From: Solenopsis invicta
Lineage: Eukaryota; Arthropoda; Insecta; Hymenoptera; Formicidae
Assembly (NCBI RefSeq): GCF_016802725.1
Contig: NC_052667.1
Location: forward strand, 20,432,846 to 20,496,845
Direction of reading: 5' to 3'
Length of the DNA stretch: 64,000 bases
Made by a program: the position numbers and the translations under genes
Notes under the pieces: generated by a model
The model's input: the letters and a program-made list of their open reading frames with translations, nothing else
The model's database searches: none
What the model was told of the DNA's origin: nothing
Shown: positions 22,539-34,895 of the stretch, piece by piece
Layout of the letters: every line of letters begins with the position of its first letter
Position numbering within the stretch: the stretch's first letter is position 1

Positions 22539-25500
22539 ATGTCAGTAATAAGAAAAGTCACGTTAGAAGAGGAAATGGAAAAAAATCCTCAATTGAAACT
22601 ATCCGATATACAATCACTGAAAGAATGGTGCGAGAAACAACCGCACTTGCCAAAAATTGAGGATAGTTTTCTCGCTTTGTTTCTTCACAGCAATTATTAT
22701 CAAATAGAACCAACGAAAAAGACAATAGAGAATTATTACACAACTAGGACGCATATACCAGAATTTTTTTGCAATCGGGATCCGCTCGCAGAAAAGGACT
22801 TACGACAAGCTTTCAAAATTATGTGAGTTATTTTATAAATATTAATGAGCAAATATGTAATATTTGTATAACTTATAGCAAATTTGATTGAATGCACTAT
22901 CGTATATCTGAAAAAATTTTTTTATATGTAATTATACAATGAAATACGCCTATATATAAATATATATAATTATATACAAATAGATATATAATTGAATAAA
23001 TATACAATTATAATTGTATACAATAATTGAGAGACAGGATTCTATAAGGGATACGCACAAATTTTGCGGGATAAATATTGTCCACCATATAATAAGTTAA
23101 TTTTGGATATCGCTCAAATTTCGATTTTGACTATAATTTTTAAAAAACCGCTTTTCTTAAATCGTTGGAAAAAAACCAGAAAAATTCCAGTTTTTTTCTG
23201 AAAAATTGCTTTTAGCAAAAAATTGTTTTTGCTATACAAATGATATGCTACCTAATTTTACAGTATAATAAAACATTAAAATAGAACTCGTAAGCGCTGA
23301 AGTTAATATTGAGCTAATCTTTATGTTTTGGAATATTATATCACCCGAGGTTTAATAATTATTAATCATTAAACAAACTGTTGTAAGGTCAAATGTAATA
23401 CTAACAACTAGTTTAAAGATTAATTTAAGTTAATATTTATGTTAATTATTTTGTGAAGAATTTTGAATATTAGCAATTATCAAGAAGTATTTGTTTTATT
23501 TTATTTAAAAAATACATTAATTTTGTTTTTATATATTTTTGCGTTGTATTTTCCCCATACTTTATTAGAAACAAAAAAAATACTTTAACGACAGAAACTT
23601 GAAGACAAACTAACATTAGTCTAACTTTATACGGATTCCATTTCCTAGTTATTTCTCAGTAACACAAATATTTTTAACTCTAGTTCACTATATCCTGATC
23701 TGGTAAACTTTTGAAATGTAATCTCGTTTCATAGTTTAATTACTTTTTCCTGTATATTGTTATAAATTTAATTATTTCAAATCATTCGCTCGACCTGCTA
23801 TTATCTTATGTGCATGATATTTAGTTTATATATTTTTTCATTTTTATAATACAAACTTTAAAATATTAATTAGAATGAAAGTGACAAGACAAAAAATCGA
23901 GTTGTCTCACGGATCGAAGTATGGCAAATTTTGGACTCGAAAATAAATGTGGCGAGCTAGAGTTATAAAATTATATCGCAAAACACATAATTTTGATACT
24001 GATAAAGTACTATCATATTACACTTTTTAAATTTTTTCAATAAATTTTTCTTTAAGAAAAAAACCGAAAAAATCCTCGGAAAAATTGAAACAAAAATCGG
24101 TTTTTTCTCGAGCCTTTAAAACTATAATTTTGACAATTGTAGAAAATTTCATAACGTATCTCTTTTGTGTTTAAATCAAAGTTAACCCAGTGGATGATAC
24201 TTATCCTACGAAATCCGCACATCCCTTATAGATTCCAGCCCCTCAATTTATATAATTATATATATTTATATAATTATATATATTTAAATATACATGCATA
24301 TGGACATATTTGATTATATAATTATATATAATTATATATAATATGAAAAAAATTTTTCCGGGTATTAAAGCCGTCGCATCGTACAAAAGCAACGTAAAGA
24401 TTTGTGATATATTATTTTTATATTTAGGTTATATTAGTGTACAGTTTTAATGTACGCTAGTGAGCATTAGTGCAGTTTAATTGAAGTTGCTGTTATTCAT
24501 GTATATACAGAGTGTCCCAAAATTATCTTTTTATGAGCGGATTCTTGGAATATTTTAAGATAAATATTCTAATAAAAAAATATCGAGGTTATAATATTTT
24601 TCAAATTATAAAATGATTAAAATTACAAAATAAAAAAGAGTAAAATATATAGAAAATGCACCTTATTTTTTCTTCCGTACTTAAACAACAAGAGAATCAA
24701 CAAAAAATATTAATAAATTATATATTTTGTAAAATAACATATTGACAATACTCGTTTCTGGTTTTTTATAATTTATTAGTTAAAACTTATATAATTTTAA
24801 TAATTTTTTTTAAATGTCAAAAAATGTCACATATTACCAAATCATGGCTGCAATTGCCACACATTGTACTTTTATTTGCTCAGTAAGCAACATCTCTTGG
24901 GAAAACAACACGAACATTCTGCGGTATTAATTAATAAAAAACATTATATGAATCAAATTGGAAACGGTCCAATAAAAAAAATTACTTGTGAAAAAACTAT
25001 TTTTCTAAGAAATTTTTCGTACATAATGATGAATTCTGAAATATTCTGTTTTCCATTTTATAACTTCTGGTAAAAAATTTTAAATTTTTTCAAGTTTCAT
25101 CAAAAATTATAAATATTTAAAAATATTTCTGAAAGATGTTACAATTCGTATAAAAAAAATATAAGAAAATATGAGTAAGTTATAAAAATTACATAAAAAA
25201 ATTTAAAATTTTGGAATTTACATAAAATTTTGAAATTTAAATAAAAATTTTGAAAAATTAGGCGTATAAAATATTCTGAAAAAAATGTTTATCAGGGACA
25301 ATTGCAAAAATTTTGTTTTTGACTTTACTGTCAATAACGGAATACACAAACTTCAGTTAAACTGTAGTATTATATGTCGTATACTATAGGTCAACATGAC
25401 TTGTTGCAAACAATTGATTTTTACGACATACAATATTAACTTTATTTGTTGAATTCATCATGTAATTATTTATCAATAGCAAGCAGGCCATATTGCGTAT

Positions 25501-28500
25501 AGTTACCTTATGTAAAATGATTGATTTATAATATTTAAAATATAATAATCGTTTTAAAATCCGTGCAGAAAATAAAATAAATTTTACAAAATATATAAAT
25601 ATACTAACATTTAATTTTAGATATTTAAGAGTAGACTGTAGAATGTTTTTGCAAATATTTTTATATAGGGATATATTAATAAATTGAGATAAATTGATTT
25701 GATTTGAAAAGGGCTCTTTTTCCTCTAAATGGAGTAACAAAGGACGGCTACAAGATGGTATATGAGACACTTCTGGATGCCGACCCTTCTCACTATATCT
25801 TCAATGACGCTATCAAATATTCCTTTATGTTATGGGACATATTATTTCTAATGGATGGCACAAATAACGGTTATGTTAATATCATTGATGCTAGTAAAAT
25901 ATCTTTTGGTCATGTCGCGCGAATAAGTCCATTGGCATCCAAGAAACAGTTGTACTACATTCAAGAAGCAGTGCCGATGCGTTTAAAGGAAATCCATGTC
26001 ATAAACTCACCACCTGCCGTGGAATTGATCATGAATATTTTCAAACCTTTCATGAAGAAAGAGTTAATAAACATGGTAAGTATAGCAAATCGATTAATTA
26101 AGTTTAATCCTTACATACAGCACATCCGGGGCCAACCTTAAACACAGCACAAGGCTTTGCGAGATTCATACTTTAAGAAGTCACAATTTTGGATCCAATT
26201 AATATTTTTCAACAAAATTTTAATAAATAAAAATCAGAATTTTAGAAATGTGACTAAATATAAATGGCAATATTGAAGAACGATTTATTGAAGTTATTAA
26301 GAAAAAACTCTATTAAGCCAAAATAAAGATTTGTAGAAAATCCATTTTTTAAATTAAATCATATCTTCGCAACAAAACTGAAGAATTTTATAATACGGCG
26401 TTTTAAAGCTAAAGAGTATTACTTTTAAGAAAAAATTAGCACTGTCATTTTTTAAAAATTATAATTAATAAGAAAAATATGATGACAAAAAGATTTTATT
26501 TTCGTGTCGTTTGAAATATTCTAGTTGAGTTTTGATCAATATTGCAATTGATAGTAGAGACTTTAAACTTTCCTTTACGAAAAATACACCCAACTAGTGA
26601 CACTCAAATGAGTGTTAATTCTCAAGTTGGAGACTTTTTGGAAATTAACACTTATTTGAGTGTCATTTTGGACACTAATTAGGTGTCTTTTTTATAAGAG
26701 TTTTTTCTTCTAATCCGGATATTTTATCTCACTAGCAAGCGATCAAAATTTTGTACAGGGTTTCTCAGTCCGAGTGTCGTGTTTAAGGGTTAATTGTAAT
26801 TATTTAGAAACAATATTTGCATTATATTATATAATTATATCATGTTGATATTGTTGCAAATAAATGTACTTCTTAAAAATGCAAATATTGCTGTTAAATA
26901 ATTACTTAATTGCTACATTAACATAGCAATTGAGTAATTCTGTAATGTCAGCAATTATTTTTAAACGGTAACAAAAAATTCTAAACAATAAGTGGCATAA
27001 GATGAATAATGTGAATAGCACAACTGTTCGAAAAAATCTCACTATTGATATAGTATTTTAATAAATAGTTACCATGTTTTTGTTAATTTTATAAGTACTT
27101 TACAATAAAAACTATATTCTCAAAAATATATTTTTAATTAGTCTTGTAAATTAGAGAAGAGGAGGAAAATTTTTTAATGTGAAGATTAGCAAAAAATGTC
27201 ATATACAAGAAGTTTTTAAAGTTACCATCCTCTATAATTTAGAAATGGTTTAAAATGATGAAAAACCATGAAATGTGTGTTCTATCATTCTGAGGGGCTA
27301 CTCTTTCATGATGGTTGTGGAAATTGTCTTCCTTTCCTTCAAGTGTCGTTAGAAATTGAAAAATTATACAAAAATTTTCTCAAAATTTGCTTTGATCAAA
27401 TTGATCGAATTTGATCAGCCTTTTTCACTTATTAATTTATGTTGTCCACAACACAATGTGGTGTGTTAAATCGAATTTAATTTACTTCTATTTATGAAGA
27501 TTGTTTAATTTTTTTTTTCAAGTATATTCTTTTCTAAATTATCAAGTCGTGAAAAAACTAAAATTGTATAATTTTAGTATATCAAAATTGTAATAAAAAT
27601 TAAAACTGTTTAAAAATTGTGGACTTAATCATATTTTCCGTTACAAAATTTTTTATATGTAATTATATGTGGTTATACAAGGTCTGTAAATAAAGTAGTA
27701 ACACTGATTTTTTCTAATAATGTATTAATTATCAAATTATGAAACTTGTTTATCTCCTTCAAAATAGTCTCTTTGGGAGGCCACACATCACTGCAGACGT
27801 TGTTCTCACTTTTCATAACAATGTTGGAATTCCTGTAATGAAATGGCTTTTAATTTTTCGGTTACGGCCTTTTCGATATTTTGTACCGTCTTCCAATAAC
27901 GTCCTTTGAGGCACTCCTTTAAATTGGGGAAAAGAAAAAAGTCACATGGACTCAAATCAGGAGAAGTAGGAGGATTGTGGAATCACAGGAATAGTTTTTT
28001 TTGCTAAAAATTCTCTCACAGACAATGTTATGTGACAGGAAGTATTGTCGTGATGGAACATTCAATCTTTAGCAATGTTTGGTCAAACGCGAACAACTCT
28101 TTTTCTCATTGTCAGTCTTTCAAGAACCTCACAATAAAAAAAACTTGATTAACAGTTTGTCCTTGAGCAGATGAGCATGGTTTTGATTTTTGACTTGCTC
28201 ATTTTTGTTTTTTTTGGACGTGGTAAAGCAAATGTGTGCCACTCCATGCTTTGCCTCTTTGTTTCTGGATCGTACTCAAAGAACCATGATTCGTCACCTG
28301 TAATTACATTTTTGAAAAAGTTTCTGATTTGCTCTTTTTTGCTTTTTTTGGACATGATGAGGTAGATGTGTGTCACTTCATGCTTTGCCTCTTTGTTTCT
28401 GAATCATACTCAAAGATTAATGATTTGTCACTTGTAATCACGTTTTTCAAGAAGCTTTTGTCACTTTCAATCCGTTCCAAAATGTTAAGACACACTTCTT

Positions 28501-30715
28501 TCCAATTCTCCTTTTGTTAGATTGTCAGAATTTTGAGAACCATTTTTGCAGACACCTTTCTCATGGCTAATTTTTGTGTTAAAATCTAATGAGCAGTGGT
28601 GTGGTTTAAGTTTAACTCACTATCAATCATTCGTACTGTGAGTTGATGGTCTGATCGCACGAGGGCTCGCACTTTTTCCACATTGGCATCAATTTTTGAA
28701 GTTGAAGGTTTTTCAGAGCGAATTCTTCAATAGATTCACGGCCCTCCGAAAATGACTTATTCTACTTAAATATTTGACAATGCAAGCCTATACAACTACA
28801 GGCACGATTTCTACGAGACATTAATAGTTATCTTTGATCGGTTATAATTTAGAAAGTATTGTAGTCTTGACATTTGTGTATTAGAAATTTTTGCTCCATG
28901 TACTTTACCTCCAGAATATACTGTTAAAATATTGTTCGGTGGTTGTGAGACATCTTGTATAATCACATAAATAATTATATATAATTATATGTGAAAAAAT
29001 TTTGCCTGGAAATTTTTGACAGGTTTGAAATGAAATAAAGTGGTGTTTGATAAGATTATGAATGTTAGTTTAATATTGTAAATTCGCGAAAACGTGTATA
29101 ACAACTAAAAATAAATAAAAATATTTTTATATAAAAATATTAAATGTGAACTATAAATGTCCTAAATTTGCTGCAGCAAATTTCCATAGGTATTTCATAT
29201 AGAACCAAAAGGTCCTATGTAGGAATATAAGAAAGATATCGTATAGGACAAGAATGATCCCGGTAAAAAATTTTTTACATATAATTATATATAGTTAAAT
29301 ATAATTATATATCAAATATGTTCATATTATACCGAGTGATTATTAATGACTGTTCCTACTTTTTACCATAGGAGCACGCATTTGTAATTTCTAATATAAT
29401 AATATGTTAGAAATACGTATCCGTCGATAAATCATGTTCCTATGGTAAAACGTGGAAACAGTCATTAATAATCACCCTGTATATGTATTGAAATATATAT
29501 AATAATATATAATTATATATGTATAATTATGAATGATTTTTATATATAATTATATATAATTTTATATAAAAATCATGCATATTTATATATAATTACATAT
29601 ATTTATACATTATTATATGTATATTTTAACATATGTGGACATATTTTATACATAATTCTGTTTAACTATATATAATTATATATAAAAAATTTTTTACTGG
29701 GATAATGTATGAAATTCGTACAAGAAAGCATGGATTTTATATCGGTATGGAATGGATATGAGATGGGTATAAAATGGATATGGGACGAGTATGAGACAGG
29801 TATGGGATAGATGGATATGGTAAGGGAATATTATGGGATGGAATAAGAGATCACTCTAAGTATTGATATGTATTTTAGACCGTTATATGCCAGCGTAGAA
29901 GCAGTGATCATGATTGATAACAAAAGGGCCAAAAATGACGTATTTAAAAAATTTTTACACTAATATACAAAATAATTAAATACGTATTTTTTTATTCAAA
30001 ATATTTTTTGTAATTTATCATTAACATCAAGTTTAAAATAAAAGTAAACAAATGGTAAATTTTAAAAGTTAATGGCTTTGAATTATATATACATATACAT
30101 TGTTATATACAGATATCTTGAAAAGTCATTTCGAAGTTAAAGTAGACCACATTTTTTATCAAATTACTTTGTTACATTGGTAGTTTTATTTGTTAAAAAC
30201 ATTGAATTATTTAATTCTTAATAATTCTTTATAATACTATTTCTTAAAAAAATGTACATATTTTTATTTCATGAAGATTATATAATAGGTCTTATGTAGG
30301 TCCTATAGAGCACTTGGGTCATTTTCCTATGGGACATACAAGACCTATAGATCACGTATAGGAATATTCCTATGGAAATTTACAGCAGGAATATTACTGT
30401 ATACTCTATTTACTGTTTAGATAAATTGTTCTAAACTTATTTAACTTTTAATTCTAGATACATTTTCATTCATCATTGGAAAACCTTTCTAAATACATAC
30501 CTATAGATGCGCTGCCGAATGAGATGGGTGGAAAAGGAGGTTTTACACAAGAATTAGCCGATGCTCAAGTGAAGAAACTCGAGGATTATCGTGAATGGTT
30601 TCTATTGGACGAAGCTACTGGACGCGTTAATGAGGCGTTAAGAATTGGCAAGAGCAAGTCAGCGAGCGATTTGTTTGGTGTGGAGGGTAATTTTAAAAAA
30701 CTCGACATAGATTAA
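22539..30715 (+). CDS. CRAL-TRIO lipid-transfer protein, copy A (alpha-TTP-like)
   Basis: Exons 22539-22822, 25712-26075 and 30458-30715 join in frame (phases 2 and 0; AT|GTGAGT, AG|G, ATG|GTAAGT, CTAG|ATA) to give 301 residues. Residues 5-90 are the helical CRAL_TRIO_N domain (LKLSDIQSLKEWCEKQPHLP; FLALFLHSNYYQ). The lipid-binding CRAL-TRIO fold follows (LFPLNGVTKDGYKMVYETLL; NNGYVNIIDASKISFGHVAR; PMRLKEIHVINSPPAVELI; IHFHSSLENLSKYIP; LPNEMGGKGG). It ends in the tail usual for insect members (DLFGVEGNFKKLDID). Such proteins carry tocopherol, retinoid or other hydrophobic ligands between membranes; this ligand is unknown. The basic residues of vertebrate alpha-TTP just before IHMHG (K217, R221), which help bind phosphoinositides, are not kept at those positions, though a KK lies nearby. 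Introns hold nested MITEs and a dead mariner. Confidence 0.88.
22912..24365. mobile_element. AT-rich MITE hosting a second element, copy A intron 1
   Basis: The outer ends are AAAAAATTTTTTTATATG (left) and an inverted TATAATATGAAAAAAATTTT-TCCGGG (right), of the same family as 16545-16793 and 29265-29702. It is split by the element at 23032-24243. Confidence 0.55.
23032..24243. mobile_element. Element with long inverted ends nested in an AT-rich MITE
   Basis: Left GAGACAGGATTCTATAAGGG, then ATACGCACAAATTTTGCGGG; right, inverted, GAGGGGCTGGAATCTATAAG, then GGATGTGCGGATTTCGTAGG. Inner parts also mirror (AAAAACCG/CGGTTTTTT). No transposase frame is present, so it is non-autonomous. Confidence 0.7.
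27645..29020. mobile_element. AT-rich MITE split by a mariner, copy A intron 2
   Basis: Left TTACAAAATTTTTTATATG, then TAATTATATGTGG; right, inverted, TTCCAGGCAAAATTTTTTCA, then CATATAATTATATA. The mariner sits exactly between the two halves. Confidence 0.6.
27678..28957 (-). pseudogene. Decayed mariner transposase with internal duplication
   Basis: Minus-strand fragments include VITGDESWFFEYDPETKRQS (28200-28300), SPCDFFLFPNLKE (near 27930), a VTEKLKAISLQEFQHCYEKW segment and a terminal YFEGDK. The DESWFFEYD block occurs twice: a second, more degenerate copy about 130 bp away (28330-28470) has lost its DE. TACAAG-type ends next to TA mark the element. Several frameshifts and stops make it nonfunctional. 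Confidence 0.75.
29265..29702. mobile_element. AT-rich palindromic MITE, copy A intron 2
   Basis: Begins CCCGGTAAAAAATTTTTTAC, then ATATAATTATATATAG, and ends with the inverted form closing in ACTGGGA. It is interrupted by the MITE at 29332-29479. Confidence 0.7.
29332..29479. mobile_element. 148-bp palindromic MITE with TA duplication
   Basis: The arms carry GTGATTATTAATGACTGTT and TACCATAGGA, with inverted partners TCCTATGGTAAAACGTGG and AACAGTCATTAATAATCAC. TA flanks at 29330-29331 and 29480-29481. Same family as 48132-48284. Confidence 0.8.
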
Positions 30716-31559
30716 TAAAGATTTATAATTTCATACAATTTATATGTAATTAGTGATTTAAACATGTATATGCAAATACAATTATAGGTAATTATATTCT
30801 AATGGAATTTATTCTTGTAATATTACTTTGTATTTTGCACTTTATTGTAATGTTTTACGTAATGGTTGTATTATATTATGTATTGCCAGATAGAAATGCG
30901 TGAGGATCACATTTCATCACGTCGTGATCTTCAAATATTGATTATAAAGATATGATGTATGTTCTCTGGTGAAAAAACGTTCTTTAAAATTTTTTTTGGA
31001 AAAATCATAAAAATTTCTTAAAAATATCTATAATTTCAAACATGTTGCAAAGATTTTTAGAGACTTCTTTAGTAGTTTCAGAAACTTTTAAAGCTTACTA
31101 GAAAATTTTTCAGTAATTTTCAGAGATTTTTGAAAAATTTGTTAGTGTTTACAGACTTTCAAAGTAAAAAAATTATTTAGAGATTTCCAATGTTTTTCAG
31201 AAAACTTTTTAGAATCATAAGCAGAAAAAAATATTTCAAAATATTTAAAATATTTTAAATAATATATAATTACATAATATTTTTTAAATGTTTTTAAAAA
31301 CATTTTCAATGTTAAAAATAAAAAGATAAATCTCCCCTTTTTTCATTAAAAATTTATTTTAATATTGTAAAAATATAAATGTATTTTAATATTGTAGAAA
31401 TATAAATGTAATGTTATTTTCTTAACATTAAATAAAGTAAAAATATAAATGTTTTTTATTGTGTTATTAATAAATAAAAAAAAGTTTCTATGTAGTGAGT
31501 TTAGAGCAAAACGAACAACTGTCATCTGTTGCTTATCATGACAATATTTTAATTAGCCA
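30716..31559. other. Spacer after copy A, AT-rich
   Basis: The first about 250 bp, including the 3' UTR region TTATTGTAATGTTTTACGTA, is homologous to the region after copy C's relict tail (53572-53800). The rest is AT-rich with no recognised feature. Confidence 0.5.
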
Positions 31560-31562
31560 TTA

Positions 31563-32010
31563 AGCCTGATCTACAATGTGCTCTTTGCGTTTTGTCTTGT
31601 CCTTTTTGCTTTTTGTTTTGTGCTTTCTGCTTTTTGTTTCCTTGCTTTGTGTATTTTTGTCATACGAAGCCGAGAGACATCGTCATGCACAAAAGGCAAG
31701 GATTTTTCTGCACAAAATTAGCAAACAATTCGCCAAAAGCTTCGTTTACTTGTATCTCAGCTTTATTTTCTTTATCAGACATATTTTTTATCAGACTATG
31801 TTCAATTCACCACGATACCGTGGTCGTATTTAACCTAACCAACATGTTTCTTTGTCTTTGTTGTCTGAGATAAAATTTGACGAACTTCAGAAAAGACAAG
31901 AAACACGTGACAAAAAACACGATTGTCGGTAAAACAGTGCGCGAAGAGACAAGAAAGCAAGAGGCAAAAAGCAAGAAATAGGAAGCAAAAAGCATATTGT
32001 AGATCAGGCT
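31563..32010. mobile_element. 448-bp MITE with TTA duplication
   Basis: Ends AGCCTGATCTACAATGTGCT and, inverted, AGCCTGATCTACAATATGCT. TTA at 31560-31562 and 32011-32013. The sub-ends are rich in GCTTTTTG/CTTGTC words, which make false open frames on both strands. Confidence 0.8.
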
Positions 32011-32230
32011 TTAGAGTTTGTGTACAAACATTTTGTTGCTGTACGAGACCGTTAAAAGTTATTTTCATAAAGTTTTTCCTTGTGTTCATACTCGTAATTT
32101 AAGCAAGTTTTTTAAGTGTTCAACGAAGGAAAGTTATGTGCAGTTATTGTTTTTTTATTATTTTTCTAAATAAAAAAATGACAAAAACTTAATTTAGTTA
32201 CGGTAATGAATGATTGCGTGCAAATTAACA

Positions 32231-32790
32231 TTGTAGGATAAAGTGGGACATTTCAAGTGGAGTAAAGTGGAGCACACCAATGAAGTCATTTTTTCTTGAA
32301 GGCAATTAGTGCAAATTAAATGATTTTATTAATTATTTTGAATGTTATTACTTATAAACAAAGAAAAATTAATATTAAATATTAGTATAATGTGACAGTA
32401 GCTGCAAACCATCAAAGGAAGTATAAGTTTAAATGTTATAGCTATTATAGAAAGAGGGAAGGATTTTATTGCTCTAATTTCAATTATTCATTATTTAGAA
32501 GTGTTGATTAAACATAAAAGTCGATTTAAGTTGGTTTTAATGGCTGTTTTGACTGAATTTCTTTGGTGTCCCACTTTATCCCACCATTTTTCAAAACCCC
32601 AAAATTTTTTGTTTTTGAAAAATAACTAAAAATACAATTTAAAATCAAAACTTTAAAAATCCGCAATTATAGAAAGTTAGTTTTTTTCGTTCTCTAGTGA
32701 AAACAACCATTGATTGTTTAAAATTTCAATTTTTTGACACTTATGGAGGCAAACAAAAACCCATCCCACTTTACCCTACCTTGCCCTAAT
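32231..32790. repeat. Possible inverted-repeat element with AAAGTGGGA ends
   Basis: Left TGTAGGATAAAGTGGGACA; right, inverted, GGTAGGGTAAAGTGGGATGG. An inner GTCCCACTTTATCCCACC at about 32570 also mirrors the left end. Boundaries are not firm. Confidence 0.4.
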
Positions 32791-32899
32791 AATTAAAAAA
32801 TGAATAGTTTAAATGTTAAATAAACATTAATAATAAGTAAATATGAGGAATTTTGTAAATGTTTACAAAGTTCACTTAAAACATTATTGAGACTGATTA

Positions 32900-33295
32900 T
32901 AAGAGAACTGATGTGTATTTTTCGACGAGATCTGTAAATCTTGCAGCAGATCTTGACAAATTCTGCCAGCAGGACGTTATGATCTACTTCCTCATTCTGC
33001 TCAAATCCTCTGAAAGATTCTGTAAGACACAAGAAACTTACACGTACCTGCTGCAAGAATTACAGAATTCTGTTTATAGACTGCAGCTAAAGGAAAAATC
33101 TGCTTCAAGTTCGATTTCTGCAGCAAGTATTTGCAAATAGTTCATTTGCATGTACATCTCACGAATCTTGCTGACAGACTATCAACCGATTGCCAGCAGG
33201 ACCATATTGAGTATATATAATCTGTTGCACATTTGACTCAATTTTGCTGCATTTAACTGCACGCAGATTTTGCTTTGCAGAAAATGTGACTAGGG
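32900..33295 (+). repeat. Dispersed repeat, second copy at 19030-19235 (minus)
   Basis: Shares AAATCTTGCAGCAGATCTTG, CAGGACGTTATGATCT and CTTCCTCATT words and a terminal ACTAGGGT with the inverted copy in the 17.9-20 kb arm. Rich in CTGCAG/TGCAGC words. No coding capacity. Confidence 0.55.
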
Positions 33296-33384
33296 TTACA
33301 ATATTAAATCATAATGAAATAAATTTATTTAAGACAAAAAGGAAACGTATTAAGTATGATGGAAGATAACCTCATGTGACTTAT

Positions 33385-33840
33385 TTTGCTACGCATTGAT
33401 AACGTAATAAAGTGTACGTTCGCATTAGTTCACAAGTTTACGAGCGCATACTGCACATGTCAATAGCTGAGTTCCGTAAAACGCATGTATTATTTTATTC
33501 TTGTTTAATGTTCGGTGACCAACAAGAACAAAATAATGCATCTTATATATATTTATATAAATATATACAAAATTATAGCTTATTACTGATTTTTACAAAT
33601 CAATAGCATATGAAATAACTTTTCTATTATTTATTTAAATAAGAATACTTCCAGAAAAAAATCAATACTGTATAATTATTAAATTAAATATGAAAAAAGT
33701 TAATGATGAGCATCATGCACTTTACGAAACTCGATCATTGACAACACGAGAGTGCACTCACAAGCTTGCAAGCCAATTATGCAAACGAACACTCAATGCG
33801 TTATCAATGCGCATCCAGCAGAATAAGTTGCTCACCCAAT
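33385..33840. repeat. Palindrome upstream of copy B
   Basis: GCATTGATAACG-AGTGTACGTTCGCAT (33395-33425) and the following GTCAATAGCTGAGTTCCGTA return inverted at about 33725-33830. It corresponds to the palindromes before copies A and C. Confidence 0.6.
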
Positions 33841-34044
33841 CAGCAAAACAATAATGTGCGTTGTGCTCTCTACTCAATTCTCGTTTGACTCTGACCTTAA
33901 AGTCGGCATCAGTAGCTGTAATTTTGTCGTGCATATGTGTGTTACGATTAAAAAGTGTTCATAGAAGTTATATGTAACATATAATTTCTTACCCCACTCT
34001 AATTAGAATTTAACTTATAATAGAACTCAAACTTACATCTGCAG

Positions 34045-34175
34045 TTAAAATCCAGTTCCAGCAGTGTTCAATAAGTTTCTGGATTGTACAGTACATCTTC
34101 ACCAGCTTTAAAAATATTGCATTAAAGCGCGGAAGAAACGTGAAGAAAAGAAAGTGTTTCTTAATAAAAATTAAA
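34045..34175 (+). other. Putative noncoding first exon of copy B
   Basis: CCAGCAGTGTTCAATAAGTT, TCTGGATTGTACAGTACATC and AGCTTTAAAAATATTGCATT match the blocks before copies A and C. Splice donor unclear. Confidence 0.4.
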
Positions 34176-34895
34176 GTGACCTCTCTAATAGGTATTAAAT
34201 TTGTTAATATTTATGAATTGTATTCAATTCAGGTATATTAACATAAACGTGTGCATATAATAATAATCATCATATTTCTATTGAGGATAACAAACTCTTT
34301 TTAAGATGTAAAAATGTTAATTTTTAAAATATTTGTACATTATAAATAAAAAGATACAACAACGCAATATTTTCAAAATTAAATAGATCAGTTAAATTTC
34401 TTAAATAATCACTTTTTTAATTGTTCTGATGTTAAATTCATAAAAATAGTATAAAAAAGTATTAATTTGTTGGCATTTTTTATATTGTTTTAAGTAGTTT
34501 TTCTTAATAAGTGATATATTATAATTATAACATTATAACAAGTAACAGGTTTTTATTCAATTTTTAATCAAGGAATATAATTAAAATATTCCAAAATGAT
34601 TGGGTATACTTATATTTTAGCTGTCGTATACTAATGCTGCTTTGCACGACTAATTTTTGATTAATTATTTTTCAGAAAATAATTTTTTATAAAACTATCT
34701 ATTTTAATTTTTATTTTATTTTATGACTAATAATCAATTTTATGAAATTTTCTGTTTTAATTATTGGATTGTTTAATATTATAAATTTAAAATAGTAAAA
34801 GCTAACTTGTAATTAATTTTTTCTAGATAATTTTCTACTCAAATACAAGCAGATACAATAAAATATATTTTTGTTGTAATTTAAATTAAGTTTCA

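Noticed and set aside
24864..25073. 69-residue frame in copy A intron 1
   Set aside because: No motif, AT-rich, inside an intron of a convincing gene, and not preserved in copies B and C.
31576..32089. Phe/Cys/Leu-rich frames resembling membrane proteins
   Set aside because: They come from the GCTTTTTG-rich ends of the 448-bp MITE.
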